A stretch of DNA of 64,000 nt. Origin: Novosphingobium arvoryzae (GTDB taxonomy: Bacteria > Pseudomonadota > Alphaproteobacteria > Sphingomonadales > Sphingomonadaceae). Position 1 is the first letter of the stretch. Each line of letters starts with the position of its first letter. The stretch covers positions 62,001 to 126,000 of the forward strand of contig NZ_BMZD01000005.1 of NCBI RefSeq assembly GCF_014652615.1, in the 5' to 3' direction. Positions 16,591-25,274 of the stretch are shown here, in pieces. The position numbers and the translations under genes are program-made. Under the pieces are notes generated by a model. The model ran no database searches, was not told where the DNA came from, and saw nothing but the letters and a program-made list of their open reading frames with translations.

Positions 16591-16626
16591 TGTTCACTCT
16601 CCCACTAGAAATAGAATTTGCATTCT
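16590..16626 (+). promoter_or_regulatory. Promoter/operator of the first dehydrogenase cluster
   Basis: TTGTTC (16590-16595), 18 bp, then GAATTT (16614-16619), inside the perfect palindrome AGAAT-TTGC-ATTCT (16613-16626). The layout matches the other GAAT-N4-ATTC promoters of the window. It would drive the genes from 16713 on and could also affect the divergent thioredoxin-like gene. Confidence 0.5.
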
Positions 16627-16712
16627 GATAAGTCGGATTCAGAAGCCCGGCAAGGGGCAATCGCCGCGCGGACGCGGCATGATCGGGTGACTGGGCGGAG
16701 AGAGGTTGCGGG

Positions 16713-17345
16713 ATGACCGAAACACAGGAAAGCGGCTGGAACCGGCGCGACTTCATAGGCGGCGCGGCGCTGCTGGCGCTGGCACTGGGGGTGCCGCTGG
16801 CAGCGGTGCGGATGTCATCGCTCGATCCCGCGGATGCCCCGACCGAGGCCCAGCGCGGGTTGCTGCGCGAAGTCAGCCAGCTGGTCCTGCCGCGCACCGG
16901 CACGCCCGGCGCGGGTGAGGTCGGCGTGGGCGATTTCGTGGCGCTGGCGTTGGCGCACGGCCTCGAAAAATCGCGCCAGCCGCTGGATGACAATGCCGAT
17001 CCACGCCTGCTGCGCTTCCGTCGCGGCGATGGCTCGCTTGATCACGTGACCTGGCTGGCGGCGGAGCTGGAGCGGCGGGCCGGGATGGACTTCCTGATGG
17101 CCGCGTCGGACGCGCGCGTGGCGGCACTGACCGCGCTCGACGCCGAAGCCTTCGGCCCGGAGGCAAAGACGCATCCGTGGCGCACGCTGAAGGCGCTGAT
17201 CCTGACAGGCTACTACACCAGCGAGGTCGGCGGCGCGCAGGAACTGCGGTTTGAACTGGTGCCGGGACGGTTCGACCCGGATCTGCCGTTGCAGCCGGGC
17301 GACCGCGCCTGGTCGAGCGACTGGACCGCGGTCGATTTCGGATAA
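16713..17345 (+). CDS. Gluconate 2-dehydrogenase subunit 3 family protein, Tat-exported
   Basis: 210 residues. The twin-arginine leader (WNRRDFIGGAALLALALGV) predicts folded export together with its partner. The mature part has the subunit-3 pattern: LLREVSQLVLPRTGTPGAGEVGVGDFV, then HPWRTLKALILTGYYTSEVG near the end. In gluconate, fructose and glucoside dehydrogenases this small subunit escorts and stabilises the GMC-type flavoprotein, which carries no signal of its own. That partner starts 12 bp downstream. Together they would form a periplasmic sugar dehydrogenase; a glycoside 3-dehydrogenase is my preferred reading given the neighbouring glycosidase and deglycosidase genes. Confidence 0.87.
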   Translation: MTETQESGWNRRDFIGGAALLALALGVPLAAVRMSSLDPADAPTEAQRGLLREVSQLVLPRTGTPGAGEVGVGDFVALALAHGLEKSRQPLDDNADPRLLRFRRGDGSLDHVTWLAAELERRAGMDFLMAASDARVAALTALDAEAFGPEAKTHPWRTLKALILTGYYTSEVGGAQELRFELVPGRFDPDLPLQPGDRAWSSDWTAVDFG

Positions 17346-17357
17346 GGGGCGATGACA

Positions 17358-19037
17358 ATGCAATTCGACGCAATCGTGGTCGGCTCCGGCATCACCGGTG
17401 GCTGGGCGGCCAAGGAACTGACCGAAGCGGGGCTGAAAGTCCTGATGATCGAGCGCGGCCGCGAAATCCGCCACCAGCAGGATTACGCGACCGAGATGAA
17501 GGCCCCGTGGGAAATGCCCTGGCGCGGGGCGGGCGACGCGGAGCTTTATGCGCGCGAATACCCCGTGCAGATGCTCAACCGGCATTTCACCGAATATACC
17601 GAAGGGCACTTCGTCAACGATGCCCAGAACCCTTATGCCAAGGCGGCGGGCACCGATTTCAACTGGTTCCGCTCGTACCAGCTGGGTGGACGCTCGCTGA
17701 CCTGGGGGCGGCAGTGCTATCGCTGGTCGGACTATGATTTCGGCGCGAACCAGCGCGACGGGCACGGCACCGACTGGCCGATCCGCTATGCCGATCTGGC
17801 CCCGTGGTATGACAAGGTGGAAGACTTCGTCGGCATTTCCGGTGCGGCAGAGGGCCTGCCACAGCTGCCCGATGGCCGTTTCCAGCCGCCGATGGCGCTG
17901 AACGTGGTGGAAGAACACGCCCGCGCCGCGATCCGCGCCAAGTGGCCCGAACGCTGCCTGACCGTGGGCCGCACTGCCAACCTGACCGAGGCCAAGGACG
18001 GGCGGGGCAAGTGCCAGAATCGCTCGATCTGCGCGCGCGGCTGTTCCTATGGCGCGTATTTCTCCACCCAGTCGAGCACGCTGCCCGCGGCGATGAAGAC
18101 CGGGCGGCTGACGGTGATTACCGATGCCGTGGTCGAAGCGGTGGACTATGATCCCGTCACCCGCCGCGTCACCGGGGTGCGCTATGTCGATACCCGCACC
18201 CGCCAGCGCCGCAGCGCCACCGCGCGGCTGGTGTTCCTGAACGCGGGCGCGTTCAATTCGGTGCAAGTGCTGCTGAATTCCGCCAGCGAGGCGATGCCCG
18301 GCGGCCTTGCCAATTCCAGCGGGGTGCTGGGCACGCATATCATGGACCATGCCAACACCCTGTCGGCGATGGCGCTGATGCCGGGGTTCGAAGGGCGCAC
18401 CACGTTCGGCAACCGCCCGACCGGGGTGGTCGTGGCGCGCTATCGCAACCTCGATGTGATGGACGGGGTCGGCCACACGCGCGGCTTCTCGTTCCAGGGC
18501 GGGGCGCTGCAAAGCACGTGGAGCGCGGGCAAGCGCGAGGCCGGGATCGGCGCGGACTACAAGGACAAGCTGCGCAGCCCCGGCATGTGGCGGATGGTAC
18601 TGGTCGGCTTTGCCGAATGCCTGCCGCGCGCGCGCAACCGGCTGACGCTGGACCCGGCGCGCAAGGATGCCAACGGGCTGCCGCTGCTGCGGATCGACTT
18701 TGCCTTCGGGCCAGAGGAGCAGGCCGCGCTGGCGCAGGCCAAGGCTGATGCGGCGGACATGCTGGGCGCGGCGGGCGGCAAGGTGCTGATGGGCTTTGAC
18801 CGCCCCGGCGCGGGCGGCACCGCGATCCACGAAATGGGCGGTGCGCGGATGGGGCATGACCCGTCGACTTCGGTGCTCAACAAGTGGAGCCAGGCGCATG
18901 ACGTGCCCAACCTGTTCGTCACCGACGGCGCGCAGATGTCTTCGTCCGCCTGCCAGAACCCGTCGCTGACCTACATGGCGCTGACCGCGCGGGCCTGCGC
19001 CGCGGCGGTATCGATGCTGCGCGAAGGCAAGCTTTGA
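17358..19037 (+). CDS. GMC-family FAD sugar dehydrogenase, catalytic subunit
   Basis: 559 residues. The N-terminal FAD site is AIVVGSGITGG. The middle carries CQNRSICARGC, and the C-terminal GMC domain has AIHEMGGARMG (active-site His) and CQNPSLTYMALT (active-site Asn). This architecture is that of the large subunit of two- or three-subunit sugar dehydrogenases and of glucoside/C-glycoside 3-oxidases. ATG 17358 is preferred to 17352 since AAGGGG ends 8 bp before it. It has no leader and so should be carried out by the Tat-tagged subunit encoded just upstream. About half its residues match the second copy at 28072 by eye. It would oxidise the sugar C3-OH, giving the keto-glycoside that deglycosidases need. 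Confidence 0.87.
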   Translation: MQFDAIVVGSGITGGWAAKELTEAGLKVLMIERGREIRHQQDYATEMKAPWEMPWRGAGDAELYAREYPVQMLNRHFTEYTEGHFVNDAQNPYAKAAGTDFNWFRSYQLGGRSLTWGRQCYRWSDYDFGANQRDGHGTDWPIRYADLAPWYDKVEDFVGISGAAEGLPQLPDGRFQPPMALNVVEEHARAAIRAKWPERCLTVGRTANLTEAKDGRGKCQNRSICARGCSYGAYFSTQSSTLPAAMKTGRLTVITDAVVEAVDYDPVTRRVTGVRYVDTRTRQRRSATARLVFLNAGAFNSVQVLLNSASEAMPGGLANSSGVLGTHIMDHANTLSAMALMPGFEGRTTFGNRPTGVVVARYRNLDVMDGVGHTRGFSFQGGALQSTWSAGKREAGIGADYKDKLRSPGMWRMVLVGFAECLPRARNRLTLDPARKDANGLPLLRIDFAFGPEEQAALAQAKADAADMLGAAGGKVLMGFDRPGAGGTAIHEMGGARMGHDPSTSVLNKWSQAHDVPNLFVTDGAQMSSSACQNPSLTYMALTARACAAAVSMLREGKL

Positions 19038-19038
19038 C

Positions 19039-20445
19039 ATGGCCCAGACCGGAACCCTGACCAAGCGCCAGCAGAACCTGGCGCTGGTGACGCTGATCGT
19101 CGCGGTCGTGCTGGAGATCGTCGACCTGACGATCGTCAACACTGCGCTGCCCGCGATCTCGGCCGATTTCGGCGCGGGAGCAGAGGCGGTGCAGTGGATC
19201 GTCGCGGGCTATGCGCTCAGCTTCGCGCTGCTGCTGATGGCGGGGGGGCGGCTGGGCGACAGTTTCGGTTACCGCCGGATGTTCCTGTTCGGGGTGGCGG
19301 GTTTCACGCTCGCCTCGGCGGCCTGCGGGCTGGCACGGACGGCAGAGGAGCTGGTCGCCGCGCGGCTGCTGCAAGGGGCGACGGGCGCGATCATGTCGCC
19401 GCAGGCGCTGGCGCTGATGCAGGTGCTGTTCGATCCGCTGGAACGGGTGCGCAAGCTGGCGCTGTTCGGGCTGGTCGGCGGGCTGGCCTCGATCGCCGGC
19501 CCGGTGCTGGGCGGGATCCTGATCGACGCCAACCTGTTTGGCCTGGGGTGGCGGCTGATCTTCCTGATCAACCTGCCGGTCGGGTTGCTGGCGCTGGTTT
19601 CGGGCTGGTATTTCCTGCCGGATCGCCGTTCAGCCCGGCCCGCCGGTTTCGACGCGCCGGGCATGGCGCTGTTCGGCGCGGCGGTGCTGGGGCTGCTCTG
19701 GCCGCTGACCCGCGCCGAGGCGGGCTGGGGTGCGCGCGAATGGGCCGCGTTGGCCTGCGCCGCGCCGCTGTTCGCGCTGGGTTGGCGGCACGTCGCCGCG
19801 CGGGTGGCGCAGCATCGCCCCGCACTGTTCGATCCGGCGCTGCTGGCGATCCTGCCATTCCGGCTGGGCATGGCAATTTCGGTTGCGTTCGCGGCGGCCA
19901 ATGCCGGGTTCCTGCTGACGTTCGCGTTCGCGCTGCAGGCCGAGCGTGGGCAGTCGCCGCTGACGACCGGATTGCTGCACATGCCGTTCGGGCTGGGCGC
20001 GATGATCGGGATCGCGGTGCTGGGGCGCAATTTCCTGCCGCGCTATGGCAAGTGGGTGCTGGTGGCGGGCGGCGCCGCGATGACGCTGGCGGCGGGCGGC
20101 GTGCTCGCCGGCATCGGCCTGCTGGCGCTGTCCTGGCCAGTGCTGGTGCCGCTGTTGCTGCTGACCGGGCTGGGGATGGGCGCACTGTCGGGCTGCATCA
20201 TGCCGGTATCGGTCGCGCAAGTCGGCAACGACCACGCCGGGGCGGCCAGCGCCCTGCTGAAAACCGCCCAGCAACTGGGCGCGGCGCTGGGCATAGCGTT
20301 GGCGGGCAGCGTCTATTTCGCGTGGAACAACGCGCTGGGCCTGCCGCCGTCGACCGGGGCGTTCACGGTAATCGGCTTGCTGCTGGCGCTCTGCGTGATC
20401 TTTGCCGCGCAATTGCCGGAGAAGATCTTCAACAAGCGGGGATGA
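19039..20445 (+). CDS. MFS transporter, DHA2 (14-TM) type
   Basis: 468 residues with 13-14 hydrophobic segments. The start, VVLEIVDLTIVNTALPAI, is the typical DHA2/EmrB-QacA motif C region of helix 1, and LGDSFGYRRMF is motif A between helices 2 and 3. These are usually H+-coupled drug or metabolite exporters. It starts one base after the dehydrogenase stop and is followed by the rhamnosidase gene, so it is a firm member of this operon. A role in moving the glycoside or in removing a toxic aglycone is plausible; direction cannot be read. Confidence 0.87.
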   Translation: MAQTGTLTKRQQNLALVTLIVAVVLEIVDLTIVNTALPAISADFGAGAEAVQWIVAGYALSFALLLMAGGRLGDSFGYRRMFLFGVAGFTLASAACGLARTAEELVAARLLQGATGAIMSPQALALMQVLFDPLERVRKLALFGLVGGLASIAGPVLGGILIDANLFGLGWRLIFLINLPVGLLALVSGWYFLPDRRSARPAGFDAPGMALFGAAVLGLLWPLTRAEAGWGAREWAALACAAPLFALGWRHVAARVAQHRPALFDPALLAILPFRLGMAISVAFAAANAGFLLTFAFALQAERGQSPLTTGLLHMPFGLGAMIGIAVLGRNFLPRYGKWVLVAGGAAMTLAAGGVLAGIGLLALSWPVLVPLLLLTGLGMGALSGCIMPVSVAQVGNDHAGAASALLKTAQQLGAALGIALAGSVYFAWNNALGLPPSTGAFTVIGLLLALCVIFAAQLPEKIFNKRG

Positions 20446-20508
20446 CCGGCTGAAACCATGGTTTCGCCGCTCGACACGGGCCCGCACACGAATGCCGGGA
20501 GAAAAGGG

Positions 20509-23500
20509 ATGGGCTTTCGCAAGGAACTGCTGCTGGCGGGCCTGATGGTGTCAAGCACGCTGCAGACCCCGGCGGCATTCGCGCAGGACGGGGCGCCTGT
20601 GGCAGCCCCGCCCGCGTTGGAGCAGCAGTTCCGCGATCCCCCGGCCGAGGCCCGCCCGCGCGTGTGGTGGCACTGGATGAACGGCAATGTCTCGAAGGAC
20701 GGGATTGCCAGGGACCTGGCCTGGCTGGCCGCTGTCGGGATCGGCGGGGTGCAGAACTTCGACGCCAATCTGGCGACGCCGCAAGTGGTCGACCGGCGGC
20801 TGGTCTATATGCAGCCCGAATGGCAGGAAGCGTTCCGCTTTGCAGTGCGCGAGGCGGACCGTCTCGGGCTGGAATTCGCGATTGCCGCCTCGCCCGGCTG
20901 GTCGGTCACGGGCGGGCCGTGGGTGCCTCCGCAGGACGGGATGAAAAAGCTGGTCTGGGCCGAAACGCGGCTGGCCGGGGGCAAGCGCTTTACCGGAAAG
21001 ATCGCCACCGCGCCGGACGTGACCGGCCCCTATCAGAACCTGCCGTTCGCCGAGATGATGCCGAGCCATGCCGGCGGCGATGCGGTGAAGCCGCGGGCCA
21101 GCGGCGTGGTCGCGGTGCTGGCCGTGCCACAGGCCGCGCCCGCCCTGCCGGTCCCGGCTTATGCCACCGATACCGGCACGGCGCTGGCGGCGGCGGCGCT
21201 GAGCGATGCGGACCTGACGAGCACCGCCGAACTGCCGCTCTCTGCCGACAAGTTCGGCGCGATAACGCTGCGCTATGACCGGGCCGTCACGGCGCGGTCG
21301 CTGCGGGTGTTCATTCCGGGGCTGAAATTGCCGTTCCGGGGCGTGCCGCTGCGCGCCGTGCTGGAACGGCGCGACGGCGGTGATTGGCTGGCGGTCAGCA
21401 ATGTTGCGCTGTCGGGCGTGCCGACCACCCAGAGCTTCGCCCCGGTTACCGCGCAGGAATTCCGCCTGCGATTGCAGGACAGCAACGATCCCGGCAGCCT
21501 CGACGTGCTCGATGCCGCGCCGGGGGCGCAGACGGTCAATTTCTTCGATGTCGGGCCGCTGAAATCGGTGCAGGTGGGCGACCTGCAACTGTTCGGTGAT
21601 GAACAGGTGGACCGCGCGGCGGAAAAGGCCGGGTATGAAACCGTGCCCGATTACCACGCGATTGCCGCCACCGCTGGCGCGTCCGCCGGGTTCGGTAGCG
21701 ATGCGGTGATTGACCTGACCGGGCGGTTGAGGGCCGATGGCACGCTCGACTGGACCCCGCCAAGGGGCCGCGACTGGCGGGTGTTGCAGTTCGGCTGGTC
21801 GCTGACCGGCAAGACCAACCACCCCGCCACCCCCGAGGCGACCGGGCTGGAAGTCGACAAGTATGATGGCGGGGCAGTGCGGCGCTATCTGGAAACCTAT
21901 CTGGGCAAATACCGCGCGGCGCTGGGCGATGACCTGATCGGCCAGCGCGGCTTGCGCGCGCTGCTGACCGACTCCATCGAAGTCGGCAACGCCAACTGGA
22001 CCCTGGCGATGGAAGCGCAGTTCCAGGCCCGGCGCGGCTATGCGCTGCGTCCTTGGCTGCCCGCGCTGGCGGGCGTGGTGATCGGATCTGCGGCGGATAC
22101 CGACCGCTTCCTGTTCGACTATCGCCAGACGCTGGCCGAATTGCTGGCCGACCAGCACTACGGCACGGTCGCCAAAGTGGCGCGCGAACAGGGCCTGATC
22201 GTCTATGGAGAAGCGCTGGAGGACAAGCGCCCGATGCTGGGTGACGATCTGGCGATGCGGGCCCACGCCGATGTGCCGATGGCGGCGATGTGGACCTGGC
22301 AACCGGGCAAGCCGCTGCGCACCACGCTGCTGGGCGACTTGAAAGGCGCATCATCGGTCGCGCACGTTTACGGCAAGCGCTTTGTCGCGGCGGAATCGAT
22401 GACCGCGGTCAACTCGCCGTGGGACTTTGCCCCGCGCGATCTGAAGCCGGTGATCGATCTGGAATTCGCCCACGGCATCAACCGCCCGGTGATCCACACC
22501 TCGGTCCACCAGCCGCGCGACGACATGCAGCCGGGGCTGTCGCTGGCGATCTTCGGCCAGTACTTCAACCGCCACGAAAGCTGGGCACCGCTGGCCCGGC
22601 CGTGGATCGATTACATCGCGCGCACGTCCTATCTGCTGCAACAGGGCCGCAACGTGGCCGACGTGGCGTGGTTCGTGGGCGAGGATTCGCCGGTCACCGC
22701 CCTGTTCGCGGACAAGGTTCCAGACGGCCTGCCAAGCGCGCATGCCTATGACTTCATCAACGCGCAGATGCTGGGCGATGCGCTGTCGGTGGATGGTCGC
22801 GATGTGGTGTCGAAGGGCGAGGCGCGCTACCAGGCGATCTATCTGGGTGGCACCTCGCACCGGATGACCTTGCCCACGCTGCGGCGGCTGGCGGCGCTGG
22901 TGCGCGGCGGGGCGACGCTGATCGGGACGAAGCCCACCGGCACCCCCAGCCATGCGGACGATGCCGCCGAATTCACTGCGCTGGCCGATGCGCTGTGGGG
23001 CGGGGATAGCGGCGCGGGCCGGGTGCTGCCGACTGCCGACATCGATTCCGCGCTGGCGAGCGTGGGGATCGCGCCGGGTCTGCGCGTGGAAGGGGCGAGT
23101 GCGGGCGCGCGCATTCCATTCGTGGAGCGGGAGTTTGACGGCGGGCGGCTGTTCTTCCTCAGCAATCCGGGTGCGCAAGCCGAAGCCATCACCGCGCGGT
23201 TCCGCGTCATGGGCAAGCGGCCGGAACTGTGGAACGCGGAAACCGGCACGGCCCGCCCGCTGGCCTATCGCACCGAAGGCAGCGAAACGGCGGTGCCGCT
23301 GACGCTGGCCCCGGACGATGCGGTGTTCGTCGTGTTCCGCGACGCGGCCACCCAGCCCGCGCTGGACCTGCCCGCCGCCCAGCCGGTCATGGCCGGGACT
23401 ATTGCGGGGCCGTGGACCGTATCCTTCCAGCCGGGGCGCGGCGCACCCGCGCGGGCGGTGCTGGATAACCTCTCCGCGCTGGAGGACAGCGATGTGCCGG

Positions 23501-23871
23501 GCATCCGTTATTTCTCTGGCGTGGCCAGCTATGCCAACACCTTCACCGCGCCGCGCGGGTGGCAGCCGGGTCAGCCGCTGTGGCTCGATCTGGGCGAGGC
23601 GCGCGACGTTGCCGAAGTGTGGGTCAATGGCCGCAAGGTCGGCGGGCTGTGGCGCGCGCCCTGGCGGATCGATGTCGGCGCGGCGGCGCGCAAGGGGGCG
23701 AACACGCTGGAAGTGCGGGTCGCCAACAAGTGGGTCAACCGCCTGATCGGCGATGCCCAGCCGGGGGCGGACAAGGTCGCGCGCCTCGCCGCGCCGGGCT
23801 ACCGCGCCGATGCGCCGCTGCGTCCGTCTGGGTTGCTGGGGCCGGTCACGCTGCTGGTGGCGCCGCGCTGA
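20509..23871 (+). CDS. GH106-like alpha-L-rhamnosidase, secreted
   Basis: 1120 residues. The signal peptide ends near AAFAQDG (about residue 25). The start of the mature protein, ARPRVWWHWMNGNVSKDGIARDL with GIGGVQNFDANL, is the signature opening of the large glycosyl hydrolases related to GH106. Further on are the TIM-barrel part (LLTDSIEVGNANWT, IVYGEALEDKRP, HTSVHQPRDD) and a C-terminal jelly-roll with VNGRKVGGLWRAPWRIDVG. ATG 20509 is chosen because GGGAG lies 7 bp upstream; a longer frame back to 20458 has none. Enzymes of this family remove alpha-L-rhamnose, common on flavonoid rutinosides and neohesperidosides. It follows the MFS gene and supports a plant glycoside as substrate. Confidence 0.83.
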   Translation: MGFRKELLLAGLMVSSTLQTPAAFAQDGAPVAAPPALEQQFRDPPAEARPRVWWHWMNGNVSKDGIARDLAWLAAVGIGGVQNFDANLATPQVVDRRLVYMQPEWQEAFRFAVREADRLGLEFAIAASPGWSVTGGPWVPPQDGMKKLVWAETRLAGGKRFTGKIATAPDVTGPYQNLPFAEMMPSHAGGDAVKPRASGVVAVLAVPQAAPALPVPAYATDTGTALAAAALSDADLTSTAELPLSADKFGAITLRYDRAVTARSLRVFIPGLKLPFRGVPLRAVLERRDGGDWLAVSNVALSGVPTTQSFAPVTAQEFRLRLQDSNDPGSLDVLDAAPGAQTVNFFDVGPLKSVQVGDLQLFGDEQVDRAAEKAGYETVPDYHAIAATAGASAGFGSDAVIDLTGRLRADGTLDWTPPRGRDWRVLQFGWSLTGKTNHPATPEATGLEVDKYDGGAVRRYLETYLGKYRAALGDDLIGQRGLRALLTDSIEVGNANWTLAMEAQFQARRGYALRPWLPALAGVVIGSAADTDRFLFDYRQTLAELLADQHYGTVAKVAREQGLIVYGEALEDKRPMLGDDLAMRAHADVPMAAMWTWQPGKPLRTTLLGDLKGASSVAHVYGKRFVAAESMTAVNSPWDFAPRDLKPVIDLEFAHGINRPVIHTSVHQPRDDMQPGLSLAIFGQYFNRHESWAPLARPWIDYIARTSYLLQQGRNVADVAWFVGEDSPVTALFADKVPDGLPSAHAYDFINAQMLGDALSVDGRDVVSKGEARYQAIYLGGTSHRMTLPTLRRLAALVRGGATLIGTKPTGTPSHADDAAEFTALADALWGGDSGAGRVLPTADIDSALASVGIAPGLRVEGASAGARIPFVEREFDGGRLFFLSNPGAQAEAITARFRVMGKRPELWNAETGTARPLAYRTEGSETAVPLTLAPDDAVFVVFRDAATQPALDLPAAQPVMAGTIAGPWTVSFQPGRGAPARAVLDNLSALEDSDVPGIRYFSGVASYANTFTAPRGWQPGQPLWLDLGEARDVAEVWVNGRKVGGLWRAPWRIDVGAAARKGANTLEVRVANKWVNRLIGDAQPGADKVARLAAPGYRADAPLRPSGLLGPVTLLVAPR

Positions 23872-23962
23872 TCGAAAAGTGCAAGTTTATGGATCAAACC
23901 GACATGGCCGGATGGGGCGGTCCGGGTTAGCCCCGTCCCCATAACAACGGGAGATGCGTTGC

Positions 23963-25132
23963 ATGAAAACCCAGGTTGCCATTGTCGGCGCTGGTCCGGC
24001 CGGCCTGTTCCTTGGCCATTTGCTGCGGGCCGAGGGCATCGACTGTGTGGTGGTGGAACGCCAGACACCTGATTACGTCCTTTCGCGGATTCGCGCCGGG
24101 GTGCTGGAACAAGTCACCGTCGGGCTAATGGAACGGCTCGGCCTCGACGCGCGGCTCAAAGCCGAAGGGCTGGTCGAGGAAGGCTTCAACCTGGCCGATG
24201 GCGAACGCCTGATCCGGATTGATGTGGCGGGCCTGACCGGCAAGACCGTGGTGGTCTATGGCCAGACCGAGATTACCCGCGACCTGATGGACGCCGCCCC
24301 GGCGCGCGGATTGCCGGTGCTGTACGGCGCGGAGGACGTCGCGGTCCACGCCATCGAGAGCGACGCGCCCTTCGTCACGTTCCGCCACGACGGCGCGGAT
24401 CAGCGGCTCGACGCGCGCTTCGTGGTTGGCTGCGACGGGTTCCACGGCCCCAGCCGCAAGGCGATCCCCGCCCGCGCCGCGCGCGAGTTCGAGCGGGTCT
24501 ATCCGTTCGGCTGGCTGGGCATTCTGGCCGATGTGCCGCCGTGCAATCCGGAACTGATCTATGCCAACCATGAACGCGGCTTTGCGCTGGCCTCGATGCG
24601 CAGCCACACCCGCAGCCGCTATTACATCGACGTGCCGCTGACCGAGAAGGTCGAGGACTGGTCGGATGAGCGGATCTGGGATGAGCTGGCGATCCGCCTC
24701 GGCCCCGATGCCGCCGCCGGGATGACGCGCGGGCCCTCGATTGAAAAGTCCATCGCGCCGCTGCGTTCCTATGTGTTCGAACCGATGCGCCACGGCAGCC
24801 TGCTGCTGTGCGGGGACGCCGCGCATATCGTGCCGCCGACCGGGGCAAAGGGCCTGAACCTCGCCGCCAGCGACGTCCATTATGCCGCCGAAGCGCTGAC
24901 CGCGTTCTTCAGGCGCGGCGATAACGATGCCGTGATCGGTTACTCCGCCAAGGCGCTGGCGCGGGTGTGGAAATCGGAACGGTTCAGCTGGTCGCTGACC
25001 AAGCTGATGCACCGCTTCCCCGAAGACGGCCCGTTCGAACGCGCGATGCAGGTGGCCGAACTGGATTACATCGCCAGCAGCGTGGCCGCGCAGACCACCA
25101 TCGCGGAGAACTATGTCGGCCTGCCGGTGTGA
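23963..25132 (+). CDS. pobA: 4-Hydroxybenzoate 3-monooxygenase
   Basis: 389 residues, against 394 in Pseudomonas PobA. It has AIVGAGPAGLFLG (FAD site), SRIRAGVLEQ and GFNL (substrate loop), the GCDGFHGPSR motif (NAD(P)H/FAD) and the C-terminal FAD motif GDAAHIVPPTGAKGLNLA. All are characteristic of p-hydroxybenzoate hydroxylase, which makes protocatechuate from 4-hydroxybenzoate with NADPH and O2. ATG 23963 has CGGGAG 9 bp upstream; ATG 23954 lies directly on that site. In this island 4-hydroxybenzoate would come from the B-ring of a flavonoid or from a phenolic glycoside. No protocatechuate ring-cleavage genes of LigAB or PcaGH type are in the window. Confidence 0.92.
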   Translation: MKTQVAIVGAGPAGLFLGHLLRAEGIDCVVVERQTPDYVLSRIRAGVLEQVTVGLMERLGLDARLKAEGLVEEGFNLADGERLIRIDVAGLTGKTVVVYGQTEITRDLMDAAPARGLPVLYGAEDVAVHAIESDAPFVTFRHDGADQRLDARFVVGCDGFHGPSRKAIPARAAREFERVYPFGWLGILADVPPCNPELIYANHERGFALASMRSHTRSRYYIDVPLTEKVEDWSDERIWDELAIRLGPDAAAGMTRGPSIEKSIAPLRSYVFEPMRHGSLLLCGDAAHIVPPTGAKGLNLAASDVHYAAEALTAFFRRGDNDAVIGYSAKALARVWKSERFSWSLTKLMHRFPEDGPFERAMQVAELDYIASSVAAQTTIAENYVGLPV

Positions 25133-25274
25133 TCGCCTGACGCTCCGTCCCGCCGGATCGATAGGGCGATATCTGCCCGATCAATACCGCAATTCCAGTA
25201 TGTCCGGATGGCTTCCAGCTTGATACTCCCCCGCCACCAAGAGGCGCGTGATGCGCCCGGTGGGGGAGAATGCA

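Noticed and set aside
16815..19142. Long antisense frame over the first GMC gene
   Set aside because: Same GC effect; no signal, motif or ribosome site, and it covers two well-supported genes.
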